Source: Ciceribacter thiooxidans
GTDB lineage: Bacteria; Pseudomonadota; Alphaproteobacteria; Rhizobiales; Rhizobiaceae
DNA length: 64,000 bases
NCBI RefSeq assembly: GCF_014126615.1
Contig: NZ_CP059896.1
Coordinates: forward strand, 3,597,328 to 3,661,327
Reading direction: 5' to 3'
In this document: in pieces, positions 1 through 8,384 of the stretch
Numbering within the stretch: the stretch's first letter is position 1
Layout: each line of letters begins with the position of its first letter
Position numbers and translations under genes: made by a program
Notes under the pieces: generated by a model
What the model was told of the DNA's origin: nothing
What the model saw: only the letters and a program-made list of their open reading frames with translations
Databases searched by the model: none

Positions 1-1
1 G

Positions 2-1246
2 GAGAAACTGGTCGCGCGGATTGCGGGCGCGCTGACTGCTGTTTCGGAGAACCCGAACCAGTCCTACCGAATCACGATCCTGAACTCTCCGGCAATCAAC
101 GCCTTTGCCCTGCCTGGCGGCTATCTGTATGTCACCCGCGGTCTCCTTGCCCTTGCCAACGACGCATCGGAGGTCGCAGCCGTGTTGTCGCACGAAATGG
201 CTCACGTCACGGCCAACCATGGAATCGAGCGGCAACGTCGCGAAGAGGCGGAGGTGATCGCCAGCCGCGTGGTAGCCGAGGTTCTTTCGAGTGATCTTGC
301 GGGCAAGCAGGCGCTGGCGCGCGGCAAGCTCCGCCTGGCGGCATTCTCGCGTCAGCAGGAGTTGCAGGCGGACGTGATCGGGGTGCGAACGTTGGGCGAA
401 GCCGGCTACGATCCCTACGCTGCAGCGCGGTTCCTCGATTCGATGGCGGCCTACAGTCATTTCACCTCGGTCGATCCCTATTCGGACCAGAGCCTCGACT
501 TCCTGTCGAGCCACCCGAATGCTCCGCAGCGCGTGGAACTGGCCCGCCGCCATGCGCGTGCCTTCGGTCCCGAGGGAACACACGGCGAAACGGGACGTGA
601 CTATTACCTACAGGGAATCGACGGCCTGCTTTATGGCGACAGCCCGCAGGAGGGTTACGTCCGTGGGCAGACTTTCCTGCATGCCGGACTTGGTATCCGC
701 TTCGACGTCCCGAATGGATTCCAGATCGACAATAAGGTCGAAGCAGTGCTGGCAACGGGACCGGGGGACGTCGCGATTCGCTTCGATGGGATTGCCGACA
801 GCGACCGCCGCAGCCTTTCCAACTACATTTCGAGCGGGTGGGTGACGGGGCTGCTTCCCGAGACTATTCGTGCAACGACTGTAAACGGTCTTGAGGCAGC
901 CACTGCCAAGGCCTCCGCGGAACGATGGGATTTCGACGTCACCGTCATCCGGATCGGTCCGCAGATCTTTCGTTTCCTGACGGCGGTGCCGAAAGGCAGC
1001 CCGGCCCTGGAGCCCACCGCGGAGAAACTCCGCTCGAGCTTCCGACGGATTACCCGACAGGAAGCCGCGTCCCTGAAACCGCTGCGCGTTCGCGTCATTA
1101 CCGTGGGGCAAGGCGATACGATCGGCTCACTTGCGGCGCGAATGATGGGTACGGAACGGAAGCTCGAACTGTTCAAGCTGATCAACGCGCTCAACACCGG
1201 CTCGACGCTCGCGCCGGGAAGTCGGGTTAAGATCATCTCGGAGTGA
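2..1246 (+). CDS. M48 family zinc metalloprotease with C-terminal LysM-like region (5' end outside window)
   Basis: The frame is open from base 2, so the N-terminus, including any signal peptide, lies upstream. About 414 residues are visible. HEMAH at visible residues 64-68 is the zinc-binding HExxH helix, and QQELQAD near residue 120 supplies the third ligand, as in BepA/Oma1-type M48 proteases. The last 55 residues (RVRVITVGQGDTIGSLAARM onward) look like a LysM or cell-wall-binding module ending in SRVKIISE. In this family the role is periplasmic quality control of outer-membrane proteins, and the wall-binding tail fits that location. It converges on rpoH2, 18 bases away. Family call is secure; substrate is unknown. 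Confidence 0.88.
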   Translation, partial: EKLVARIAGALTAVSENPNQSYRITILNSPAINAFALPGGYLYVTRGLLALANDASEVAAVLSHEMAHVTANHGIERQRREEAEVIASRVVAEVLSSDLAGKQALARGKLRLAAFSRQQELQADVIGVRTLGEAGYDPYAAARFLDSMAAYSHFTSVDPYSDQSLDFLSSHPNAPQRVELARRHARAFGPEGTHGETGRDYYLQGIDGLLYGDSPQEGYVRGQTFLHAGLGIRFDVPNGFQIDNKVEAVLATGPGDVAIRFDGIADSDRRSLSNYISSGWVTGLLPETIRATTVNGLEAATAKASAERWDFDVTVIRIGPQIFRFLTAVPKGSPALEPTAEKLRSSFRRITRQEAASLKPLRVRVITVGQGDTIGSLAARMMGTERKLELFKLINALNTGSTLAPGSRVKIISE

Positions 1247-1264
1247 CGTCCGGAGCCGCTGCTA

Positions 1265-2140
1265 TCAGGTGGCAAGTTCGCGAAGCTCGCCGGCGGTGGG
1301 GCCGCAACTGCTCAGGGCCGTCTTCAGCTTTTCCATCGCGCGGGTTTCGATCTGGCGCACCCTTTCCTTGGAGATGCCGAGTTCGGCGCCGAGCTCTTCG
1401 AGTGTTGCACCATCTTCGGAGAGGCGACGTGCACGAATGATGCGGGTTTCACGATCGTTCAGTCGCTCCATGGCGCATTTGAGCCATTTCGACCAGCGTT
1501 CGCCGTCGATCTTGCCCCGCACTTGTTCGTCGGGCGGAATTTCCTCGCTCTCCAGCATTTCGAGCTGTTCGACGCCCTGTCCGTTCTTGCCCATGATCGG
1601 TGTCTGCAGGGAAGCATCGCTCCCGGCCAGACGGGCGTCCATCGATTGAACGTCAGCTAGGCTAACGCCGAGCGTGGCGGCGATCTGCTGATGAATGGCC
1701 TGATCGCTCAGATGGCTGTCGGTCTGCGCCAGTTTCGCACGCAGCCTGCGAAGATTGAAGAACAGAGCTTTCTGGGATGAACTCGTTCCGCCTCGGACAA
1801 TCGACCAGTTGCGGAGAATGTAATCTTGCATTGAAGCGCGGATCCACCATCCTGCATAGGTAGAGAAGCGGACCTCCCTCGCCGGATCGAAGCGCGCAGC
1901 TGCTTCGAGAAGGCCTATATAGCCTTCCTGGATCAAATCGTTCAGCGGAAGACCGAAGCCGCGGAATTTCGTTGCCATGGCGATGACAAGGCGCATATGC
2001 GCATAGGCAATCCGATTGCGGGCGTCCCGGTCCTGACCGTTTTTCCATCTTTTGGCGAGATCGACCTCCTCCTCGCGCTCCAGATATGGCTGAGCCATGG
2101 CAAAACGGATAATGTGTCTGTCAACCGACATGGCGTTCAT
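1265..2140 (-). CDS. rpoH2: RNA polymerase heat-shock/stress sigma factor RpoH2
   Basis: This 291-residue protein is a sigma-70 family, group 3 (RpoH) factor. Region 2 is seen in LNDLIQEGYIGLLEAAARFD and FSTYAGWWIRASMQDYILRN. The RpoH box is QKALFFNLRR. The region 4 helix-turn-helix is LEELGAELGISKERVRQIE. I place the start at the ATG at 2140, giving MNAMSVDRHI, because GGAG lies 6 bases upstream. A longer frame begins at 2224 but would start upstream of the promoter described separately. Rhizobia carry two RpoH proteins. The choice of RpoH2 over RpoH1 rests on the EcfG-type promoter (in S. meliloti rpoH2 is under RpoE2) and on recalled sequence, so the paralogue assignment is likely rather than proven. 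Confidence 0.88.
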   Translation of the reverse strand: MNAMSVDRHIIRFAMAQPYLEREEEVDLAKRWKNGQDRDARNRIAYAHMRLVIAMATKFRGFGLPLNDLIQEGYIGLLEAAARFDPAREVRFSTYAGWWIRASMQDYILRNWSIVRGGTSSSQKALFFNLRRLRAKLAQTDSHLSDQAIHQQIAATLGVSLADVQSMDARLAGSDASLQTPIMGKNGQGVEQLEMLESEEIPPDEQVRGKIDGERWSKWLKCAMERLNDRETRIIRARRLSEDGATLEELGAELGISKERVRQIETRAMEKLKTALSSCGPTAGELRELAT

Positions 2141-2197
2141 TTGCGTCTCCAAAACTTGGATGGCCGTGCTGGGCACGAGCACTGACGGCCTTTGATG

Positions 2198-2222
2198 AAC
2201 GGGTAAGCGGAGCCCGGGTTCC
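2198..2222 (-). promoter_or_regulatory. EcfG/RpoE2-type promoter of rpoH2
   Basis: On the minus strand GGAAC (2222-2218) is followed by 16 bases and then CGTT (2201-2198). This is the -35/-10 pair recognised by the general stress sigma factor EcfG (RpoE2 in S. meliloti, GGAAC-N18-TT). It sits 58 bases before the rpoH2 start codon, which leaves a short leader. It implies an EcfG to RpoH2 sigma cascade. Confidence 0.75.
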
Positions 2223-2380
2223 ACGGATCGGGCAAACTTTCTCGACCTTGGATCCGGCGAGAATCAGTTGGTGCGGAACATTACGCGACTATTTTACGGA
2301 TCCGTCACCAGATCGGTGCATCGCGTTAAGCAGAAATGGCCCTTCTCACGCACTTGTGAAGGTACGGAAGGGTGGCATCC

Positions 2381-3196
2381 TCAGCGTGATCGCCGCATCC
2401 GAAGATTCGGCCAGATATTGTGCGGAAGAGCAAGTCGTGGCACCGGCAGCCCGTTCGGGCCGGGCTTGAAGACGATACCGTACCGCGAAAAGGCGATCGC
2501 GATCAACAGCGAGAACCAGGCGCCGAACGCCAATCCGGCGGTTACATCACTGGGATAGTGCGCTCCTACCATGACTCGCGTCATGCCCAGCCAGATGGCG
2601 AGCATGGCAAGAACGGCCCGATGACGCGGTAGGAGCAGCGCAAGAGCCATGAACAGTGCGCCGATTGTCGTTGCATGACCTGAAGGGAAACTTTCGAAGC
2701 GAGCGCTTCCGGCAAAGGGGGAAAAGCCGAATACACCCCATTCCTCGAACTGAACCGGCCGAGCGCGGCCGATGGCGCGCTTGATCAGATTTGCCGAGAG
2801 TCCGGAGAGAGCGACAGTTGCGAAGAGATAGAGCGAAATTTGGCTCGTGTAGAGCGCCTGAAAACGCCTTCTGGCGTCTTCGATCCTGCCCGTTGCCACG
2901 AATGCTGCGAAGAAGACGAAGGCCGATCCGAAAAGTATCCACCCGGATTTACCGATATCGGTAACAGCGCGACTGACTGAACGTACTGCGGCCGGCACGT
3001 CTCCGGCCGTCGCTGCCGCTGGCACGTCGAAAACCAGGAACGCAAGCAGGACGAGGTTGGCGGTGACGAATAGAAAAACCTGCCAGTAGGACGAAGATGC
3101 AGGAAGCGTGTTCCTTTCGCGGCGGCCTCTCAGCCAAGCCGCGATTGCGCCTGCGTTTCTCTTCTCAGCGGTTCTAAGCTGGCGGCTCTTTGCCAC
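2381..3196 (-). CDS. PAP2 superfamily membrane phosphatase
   Basis: The three phosphatase motifs are present in order: KRAIGRARP, then FPSGHATT, then RVMVGAHYPSD with its histidine and aspartate. Several hydrophobic segments (around YWQVFLFVTANLVLLAFLVF, SLYLFATVALSGL, LFMALALLLP and FGAWFSLLIAIAF) make it an integral membrane protein with the active site probably on the periplasmic face. Family members remove phosphate from lipid A, phosphatidylglycerol phosphate or undecaprenyl pyrophosphate; the substrate here cannot be read. I chose the GTG at 3196 (271 residues), preceded by GGACGGAG. The longest frame opens at a TTG at 3277, inside the leuB terminator, and is unlikely. Confidence 0.82.
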   Translation of the reverse strand: MAKSRQLRTAEKRNAGAIAAWLRGRRERNTLPASSSYWQVFLFVTANLVLLAFLVFDVPAAATAGDVPAAVRSVSRAVTDIGKSGWILFGSAFVFFAAFVATGRIEDARRRFQALYTSQISLYLFATVALSGLSANLIKRAIGRARPVQFEEWGVFGFSPFAGSARFESFPSGHATTIGALFMALALLLPRHRAVLAMLAIWLGMTRVMVGAHYPSDVTAGLAFGAWFSLLIAIAFSRYGIVFKPGPNGLPVPRLALPHNIWPNLRMRRSR

Positions 3197-3276
3197 GCTC
3201 CGTCCTCGAGCCTCACGGCTCCTAGCAATTGCCGGGCGGCAAATAGCGCTCGGTAAATAATTCACCCATGCAACCA

Positions 3277-3301
3277 AAAGGCCCGCACGGTTGCGCGGGC
3301 C
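3277..3301 (-). terminator. Rho-independent terminator of leuB
   Basis: Read on the minus strand just after the leuB stop, GGCCCGC and GCGGGCC arms (3295-3301 with 3280-3286) enclose an 8-base loop and are followed by TTTT. Confidence 0.75.
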
Positions 3302-3315
3302 GGGCCGTCAGATCC

Positions 3316-4428
3316 TCATGCGGAAAGTGCCTTGAACTCGGCGAGAATGGTGTCGCCCATGTCCGAGGTTCCGACCTGTCGGCAACCTTCCGCCATGATG
3401 TCACCTGTCCGGATGCCTTTTTCAAGAACGTTTGCGATCGCCTTTTCCAGAGTGTCGGCTTCCTTGATCATATTGAACGAGTAACGAAGGCACATCGCGA
3501 ACGATGCGATCATCGCGATCGGGTTGGCAACACCCTTCCCTGCAATGTCGGGTGCGGATCCATGAACCGGTTCGTAGAGGGCCTTGCGCTTGCCGGTCTT
3601 CGCATCGGGCGCACCGAGCGATGCCGAGGGAAGCATGCCGAGGGAGCCGGTGAGCATCGCCGCGACGTCGGAGAGCATGTCACCGAAGAGGTTGTCCGTG
3701 ACGATGACGTCAAATTGCTTCGGATTGCGCACCAGCTGCATACCGCCGGCGTCGGCCAGCATGTGCTCGAGCTTGACGTCCGGATACTTTGCCTTGTGAA
3801 CTTCGGTAACGACCTGGTTCCAGAGCACGCCCGACTTCATGACGTTCCGCTTTTCCATCGAGCAAACGGCGTTCTTGCGGGTACGGGCAAGCTCGAAGGC
3901 GACCGACGCAATACGCTCGATCTCGTAGGTGTCGTAGACCTGCGTGTCGATCGCACGCTTCTGGCCGTTACCGAGATCGGTGATTATCTTCGGTTCGCCG
4001 AAATATACGCCGCCCGTGAGCTCGCGCACGATCAGGATGTCGAGACCTTCGACCAGTTCAGGCTTCAGCGACGATGCCGAGGCGAGTGCCGGATAGCAGA
4101 TCGCCGGACGAAGGTTGGCGAAGAGCTCCAGATCCTTGCGAAGACGAAGAAGGCCGGCTTCCGGGCGGACGTCATAAGGAACGGCGTCCCACTTCGGGCC
4201 ACCGACGGCGCCGAAGAGTACGGCGTCTGCAGCCATCGCTTTGGCCATGTCATCTTCGGAGATCGCAGCGCCGTGTGCGTCGTAGGCGCATCCCCCGACA
4301 AGTCCCTCGTCGGTCTCGAACCCGGCCTTCATCTCGCTATTCATGTAAGCGATGATCTTGCGGACCTCGGCCATGGCCTCCGGGCCGATACCGTCGCCGG
4401 GGAGAAGGAAAAGCTTGCGCACTGTCAT
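3316..4428 (-). CDS. leuB: 3-isopropylmalate dehydrogenase
   Basis: LeuB oxidises and decarboxylates 3-isopropylmalate to 2-oxoisocaproate with NAD, the third step of leucine synthesis, in the cytoplasm. The 370 residues match the family length. The start [17 protein letters not shown] carries the dinucleotide-binding GDGIGPE motif. [19 protein letters not shown] is the conserved substrate and metal loop, and [12 protein letters not shown] carries the metal aspartates. The ATG at 4428 is chosen because AGGGG lies 7 bases upstream; the longer frame starts at an upstream TTG. leuD lies upstream on the same strand across a 146-base gap that holds a perfect inverted repeat. Confidence 0.97.
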   Translation of the reverse strand: MTVRKLFLLPGDGIGPEAMAEVRKIIAYMNSEMKAGFETDEGLVGGCAYDAHGAAISEDDMAKAMAADAVLFGAVGGPKWDAVPYDVRPEAGLLRLRKDLELFANLRPAICYPALASASSLKPELVEGLDILIVRELTGGVYFGEPKIITDLGNGQKRAIDTQVYDTYEIERIASVAFELARTRKNAVCSMEKRNVMKSGVLWNQVVTEVHKAKYPDVKLEHMLADAGGMQLVRNPKQFDVIVTDNLFGDMLSDVAAMLTGSLGMLPSASLGAPDAKTGKRKALYEPVHGSAPDIAGKGVANPIAMIASFAMCLRYSFNMIKEADTLEKAIANVLEKGIRTGDIMAEGCRQVGTSDMGDTILAEFKALSA

Positions 4429-4526
4429 GGGAGACCCCTGCTTCAAATAAGTTGCGGCGTTTTATCGGCAGCTGCCCGCCATTTCAAGCGCGGCAAGACC
4501 GTAAGCGGTACGCCCTTGGCCCAAAG

Positions 4527-4558
4527 CGATGAAGGCGACCGCAAGGCCGCCTTCATCG
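4527..4558. repeat. Perfect 11-bp inverted repeat between leuD and leuB
   Basis: CGATGAAGGCG (4527-4537) and its exact complement CGCCTTCATCG (4548-4558) flank a 10-base spacer. In RNA this is a strong stem-loop in the leuD-leuB gap. No T-run follows on either strand, so a processing or attenuation role, or a dispersed repeat, fits better than a simple terminator. Confidence 0.7.
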
Positions 4559-4574
4559 AAATTCTTGATAGAGT

Positions 4575-5183
4575 TTATGCCCAAGGATGAGCAACGGCAT
4601 TGGCCTTTTCGAAAGTCGCGATGCTCGCCGCCTTCTCGAGTGTCAGGCCGATGTCGTCGAGGCCGTTCAGCAGACAATGGCGCTTGAACGGATCGATGTC
4701 GAACTTGATCGTTCCACCATCGGGGCCGGTAATTTCCTGGGCTTCCAAGTCAACGGTCAGAACGGCGTTGGAGCCGCGGCCGGCGTCGTCCATCAGCTTG
4801 TCCAGGTTTTCGGGGCTGACGACGATCGGCAGGATGCCGTTCTTGAAGCAGTTGTTGTAGAAAATGTCGGCGAACGATGTGGAGATTACGCAGCGTATGC
4901 CGAAATCGAGCAGTGCCCAGGGGGCGTGCTCGCGAGAGGAGCCGCAGCCAAAGTTGTCTCCGGCGACCAGAATCTGCGCGTTGCGATATGCGGGCTTGTT
5001 GAGGACGAAATCCGCATTTTCGGAGCCGTCTTCCTTGTAGCGAGCTTCCGCGAAAAGTCCTTTCCCGAGGCCGGTGCGCTTGATCGTCTTCAGATAATCC
5101 TTCGGGATGATCATGTCGGTGTCGATATTGACGACCGGAAGCGGTGCGGCGACGCCGGTGAGTTTAACGAACTTTTCCATCAT
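4575..5183 (-). CDS. leuD: 3-isopropylmalate dehydratase small subunit
   Basis: LeuD is the swivelling small subunit that pairs with LeuC (not in this window) to isomerise 2-isopropylmalate to 3-isopropylmalate. The 202-residue length is typical. The N-terminus [23 protein letters not shown] with [10 protein letters not shown], and the loop [17 protein letters not shown], are hallmark LeuD/aconitase-C motifs. Two adjacent ATG codons (5183 and 5180) follow AGGA; either could be used. leuD and leuB are co-oriented but 146 bases apart. Confidence 0.97.
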   Translation of the reverse strand: MMEKFVKLTGVAAPLPVVNIDTDMIIPKDYLKTIKRTGLGKGLFAEARYKEDGSENADFVLNKPAYRNAQILVAGDNFGCGSSREHAPWALLDFGIRCVISTSFADIFYNNCFKNGILPIVVSPENLDKLMDDAGRGSNAVLTVDLEAQEITGPDGGTIKFDIDPFKRHCLLNGLDDIGLTLEKAASIATFEKANAVAHPWA

Positions 5184-5336
5184 TCCTGCCTGTGATCTTC
5201 AACGTTCCTGCGGAGGTTTCCTGCCAATAGAGGAAAACCGGGAGAAATTGAAGGGGAATCTCGCGCCTACAGCGTACGGACCGTCATCATCGCTGACGAT
5301 TGCGTCTGCCTGAGACGGCCTTTACGGGTCGGCGGA

Positions 5337-5564
5337 TCAGAGATCGATGATGGTGCCGCGTCCGTCATTCCACACATGCATTTCGCGGCGCTTGGCCTTG
5401 GCATAGAGGGGCGCCGGTTTTGCTCGCGTCGAAAGCATGCGTGCGGCGAGAAAAACGGTCAGGATCGCCCCGGAGACGAGCGTAAGCGAAATCGTGAAAA
5501 CGGCAGCAGCCGCGAAGACGCAAATACCGGCGAGAGCGAGGCCAATGGTGCGAAGGTTTTGCAT
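5337..5564 (-). CDS. Small membrane protein of unknown function
   Basis: This 75-residue protein has one long hydrophobic stretch, roughly residues 5-40 (GLALAGICVFAAAAVFTISL then VSGAILTVFLAARML), enough for one long or two short membrane helices. A basic, polar tail follows (KPAPLYAKAKRREMHVW). The ATG at 5564 is preceded by AAGGA. I recognise no family. It lies alone between leuD and the divergent CitE-like gene. Composition and ribosome binding site make it look real. Confidence 0.65.
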   Translation of the reverse strand: MQNLRTIGLALAGICVFAAAAVFTISLTLVSGAILTVFLAARMLSTRAKPAPLYAKAKRREMHVWNDGRGTIIDL

Positions 5565-5672
5565 GGTCGAAGTCCTTTCTTGAGTAAGGTGGTCCTTTCA
5601 CCCCCGAATTGCAAGGTTTCTTGACGTTCGATCGTCTTGCATGCTCCGACAAAGCTTGGCACAAGTGCGCCC

Positions 5673-6590
5673 ATGAGCTTTTCTTCCTCTGCCAGTCTTT
5701 CTGTACGGTTGCGCCGCTCCGTTTTGAGCGTTCCTGCCATCAATCCGCGAGCACTCGCCAAGGTTCCGGATCTCGACTGCGATGTGGTGATCTTCGACCT
5801 TGAAGATTCGGTCGCTCCGGAGAAGAAAGGAGAGGCGCGCGCGAATCTTCGGCGCTTCTTTGCCGACACGTCGCCCTTGCACGGCAAGGAATGCATCATC
5901 CGGATCAACGGTCACGATAGCGGGTTCGCTGATGACGATATGGCGACGGTCATCGCTTGCCGCCCCCATGCTGTGTTGTTGCCGAAGGTTGACGGCCCAC
6001 AGGACGTGGAACGGGTGGCCGATCTATTGGCCGAGGCCGACGCGCCGGAGGGCTTGCGCATATGGGCCATGATGGAAACGCCGCTCGGCGTCCTCAATGC
6101 GGCCGCGATTGCGCGAACCGGCCGAACCGATGGGGCGCGGCTTGACTGCCTGGTGGTCGGCCTCAACGATCTGCGCAAGGCAACGGGTGTGCCGGCTGGG
6201 TCCGGTCGGACTTTTCTTGTGCCCTGGCTGATGCAGGTGGTTCTGGCGGCGCGAGCCTTCGGACTGGACGTAATCGACAGCGTCAGCAATGATTTCAGCG
6301 ATATTGCCGCGTTCGAAGCCGAGTGCCGGCAGGGGCGGTCCATGGGCTTCGATGGAAAAATGTTGATCCACCCTGCCCAGATCGAGCCGGCGAACCGGTA
6401 CTTCGGTCCGAGCGCGGAAGAGATTGCCGAGGCGCAAGCAATTGCCGAGGCCTTCGCTGCTCCGGCGGCGGCTGGACTCAACGTCGTAAACAGCAACGGC
6501 CGGATGATCGAACGGCTGCATCTCGATCAGGCCGAGCGGTTGTTGACCAAGGCAAGAATTATCCAGGACAGGAAAGGCAATTCGGCATGA
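5673..6590 (+). CDS. HpcH/HpaI aldolase / CitE-like CoA ester lyase
   Basis: The product (305 residues from the ATG at 5673) matches the citrate-lyase beta / malyl-CoA lyase family. It has RSVLSVPAINPRALAK at the start, VVIFDLEDSVAPEKK with the metal-binding acidic residues, and GFDGKMLIHPAQIEPAN near the end. These TIM-barrel enzymes cleave or form C-C bonds of CoA thioesters such as malyl-CoA or citramalyl-CoA. No citrate lyase alpha or gamma gene is nearby, so a stand-alone lyase or thioesterase is more likely than citrate fermentation. It overlaps the next gene by ATGA, which suggests coupled translation. The longest frame begins at a TTG at 5637. Confidence 0.85.
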   Translation: MSFSSSASLSVRLRRSVLSVPAINPRALAKVPDLDCDVVIFDLEDSVAPEKKGEARANLRRFFADTSPLHGKECIIRINGHDSGFADDDMATVIACRPHAVLLPKVDGPQDVERVADLLAEADAPEGLRIWAMMETPLGVLNAAAIARTGRTDGARLDCLVVGLNDLRKATGVPAGSGRTFLVPWLMQVVLAARAFGLDVIDSVSNDFSDIAAFEAECRQGRSMGFDGKMLIHPAQIEPANRYFGPSAEEIAEAQAIAEAFAAPAAAGLNVVNSNGRMIERLHLDQAERLLTKARIIQDRKGNSA

Positions 6591-6793
6591 GAGTTTATCG
6601 ATTTCTCACAGGACCAGACGATGCATCGTTTTGCCACCGGGTGACCGATGCATTGAACAAGGGCTGGGAGTTGCATGGTGCACCGAGCCTCTCCTTCAAT
6701 ACCGCTACGAACCAGATGTACTGTGGACAGGCGGTGGTGAAGACGGTGCATGGAAAGGATTACGACCCGAGCATGAAGCTCGGCGAGCAATAA
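6587..6793 (+). CDS. DUF1737 domain protein
   Basis: This 68-residue protein begins MRVYRFLTGPDDASFCHRVT and contains LNKGWELHGAPSLSFNT, the pattern of the small DUF1737 family. The function is unknown. Its ATG overlaps the stop of the CitE-like gene (ATGA), so the two are probably one transcript ending at the hairpin just downstream. Confidence 0.82.
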   Translation: MRVYRFLTGPDDASFCHRVTDALNKGWELHGAPSLSFNTATNQMYCGQAVVKTVHGKDYDPSMKLGEQ

Positions 6794-6825
6794 AGAAAAG
6801 GCCCCGTGATCGGGGCCTTTTCTTT
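6792..6825. terminator. Bidirectional rho-independent terminator
   Basis: A perfect 15-bp stem, AAAGAAAAGGCCCCG with its complement, closes a TGAT loop, with A-rich and T-rich outer arms. It serves both the DUF1737 gene (+) and the convergent metalloprotease-like gene (-). Confidence 0.88.
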
Positions 6826-6841
6826 GAAGACTAGACTTTCG

Positions 6842-7282
6842 TCAGCCGTTGGCGGCAGCGTCTTCGGCGCTTTCCTCGATGCGGGCCATGTCGTCGTCAC
6901 TCAGGCCGAAGTGATGCCCGATCTCGTGGATCAGCACATGGGTGATGATGTCGCCCAGTGTTTCGTCGTTTTCCGCCCAATAGTCGAGAATCGGACGGCG
7001 ATAGAGCATGATGCGGTTCGGCATCTCGCCGGTTTCCATGGTGAAACGCTCGGAAATGCCGCGGCCTTCGAAGAGGCCCAGAAGATCGAAAGGAGTTTCG
7101 AGCGCCATATCCTCGAAGACTTCGTCGGTCGGAAAGTCGGCGATCTCAATGGTTAGGTTGTCGGTAAGTGCACGGAATTCTTCCGGCAGATGACTATAGG
7201 CTTCGATCGCCAGTGATTCAAACGTGCTGATCGTTGGTGCGTGGCGTTCACGCCAATCTTCGGTCTGATCCATCCGGGCCAT
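6842..7282 (-). CDS. Zincin-like metallopeptidase family protein (DUF1025)
   Basis: The 146-residue protein carries HEIGHHFGLSDDDMARIE near its C-terminus. The HExxH zinc site is followed by GLSDDD, the pattern of the small zincin family once called DUF1025 (minimal gluzincins). Upstream text (NRIMLYRRPILDYWAENDET) is also typical. No signal peptide is seen, so it is probably cytoplasmic. Substrates for the family are not established. The ATG at 7282 has AAGGGAG 6 bases upstream. Confidence 0.82.
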   Translation of the reverse strand: MARMDQTEDWRERHAPTISTFESLAIEAYSHLPEEFRALTDNLTIEIADFPTDEVFEDMALETPFDLLGLFEGRGISERFTMETGEMPNRIMLYRRPILDYWAENDETLGDIITHVLIHEIGHHFGLSDDDMARIEESAEDAAANG

Positions 7283-7405
7283 CGGAACTCCCTTGTCTGT
7301 CCGTCATATAGGACCTTTGCCGGCACTTTTCGAGGGAAAATCCGGACGAGGAATAAATTCTTATGAAATGCGGTTGACTCTTTATTGAAGCTCTGGAATC
7401 CATAA

Positions 7406-7420
7406 GAACATATAGAGAAC
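7406..7420 (+). promoter_or_regulatory. LexA (SOS) box of imuA-imuB-dnaE2
   Basis: GAAC at 7406-7409 and GAAC at 7417-7420 are separated by 7 bases. This is the direct-repeat SOS box of Rhizobiales LexA. It lies just before imuA, so LexA would block transcription of the mutasome cassette until DNA damage. Confidence 0.85.
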
Positions 7421-7439
7421 AAAAATGGAGTTGGACGTC

Positions 7440-8384
7440 ATGGCTGAGAAGGCTGTGGCGCGGGAGACGCTCTTTGCCCTGCGTCAGACCATCGCCCGTA
7501 TCGAGGGACGCACCGTGGTCGATCTGCACGTCGCTGACAGGGAACCAGAGGCGGCCGGACTTGCAGTGCGGGCCTCCGGGAGAGACGGCATGCAGATATT
7601 GCCGATCGGCCCTCAGGCACTGGATGGTCCGATGGAAGGTGGACTGCCCCTTGATGCCATGACCGAGATCCGCAGCGACCGGTTGGGAGATGCCGCCGCC
7701 GCAAGTGGCTTCATGCTGGCACTTTCCACTCGTCTTCTGATGCATTCCTCTTCCGGCGCAGGACCGGCCCGCATTCTCTGGATTGGCGATGAGGCCGTCG
7801 CTCGGGAAGCCGGTCTTCCCCATGCTGCCGGTCTTCAGGATTACGGACTTGATCCGCGGCATCTCCTGTATGCCAGACCAAGGCGCATCGAGGATGGACT
7901 CTGGTTTGCCGAGGCAGGTCTTGCAAGCGGCGTCTTCTGTGCCGTCATTCTGGAAGTTTGCGGCAATCCTCGTCGTTTCGGCCTGACGGAAAGCCGCCGC
8001 CTTAGTCTCAAGGCGCACTCCACTGGCCGACCCCTCTTGCTGTTGCGGCAGGGAGGGGAGGAAGAGGCCGGCAGTACCGTCTTTCGCATCCGCATCCGCT
8101 CGTCATCGGCGCAATCCCGTCGCCTTCCAGATGGTTCCGTGCTCGGCGGCAGCATCGCCAATCCCGTTTTCCAGGTCACTCTGGAAAAGAGCCGGCTTCC
8201 GGCACCTGTCGATATCCATCTGGAGTGGAGCCCCCATGACCGTCTGTTTTCCCTTGCCACCCTCCTCCCTGTTCCAGCAGACAACAAGCAGACGAATTCT
8301 GGCGCTGTTCTTTCCCCATCTGCCGACGGACAGGATCGCACGTCGTTACTGGGGAGCGTCGTGGCGCTCGACAGGGCGTCCTGA
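7440..8384 (+). CDS. imuA: ImuA, RecA-like component of the translesion mutasome
   Basis: ImuA is a RecA-fold accessory protein that works with ImuB and DnaE2 in SOS-induced error-prone repair. The 314 residues begin MAEKAVARETLFALRQTIAR and include ILWIGDEAVAREAGLPHAAG and the DYGLDPRHLLYARPRR segment typical of ImuA. I use the ATG at 7440 because GGAG lies 9 bases upstream. An in-frame ATG at 7425 is only 4 bases after the LexA box, leaving almost no leader. The 3' end overlaps imuB by about 150 bases. Confidence 0.9.
   Translation: MAEKAVARETLFALRQTIARIEGRTVVDLHVADREPEAAGLAVRASGRDGMQILPIGPQALDGPMEGGLPLDAMTEIRSDRLGDAAAASGFMLALSTRLLMHSSSGAGPARILWIGDEAVAREAGLPHAAGLQDYGLDPRHLLYARPRRIEDGLWFAEAGLASGVFCAVILEVCGNPRRFGLTESRRLSLKAHSTGRPLLLLRQGGEEEAGSTVFRIRIRSSSAQSRRLPDGSVLGGSIANPVFQVTLEKSRLPAPVDIHLEWSPHDRLFSLATLLPVPADNKQTNSGAVLSPSADGQDRTSLLGSVVALDRAS

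Noticed and set aside
2276..2300. A GGAAC on the plus strand near 2276 as a second EcfG promoter
   Set aside because: No CGTT or GTT is found 16-17 bases downstream, and no plus-strand gene follows.
3268..4590. 440-residue frame antisense to leuB
   Set aside because: Shadow of a clear leuB; it also crosses the leuB terminator.
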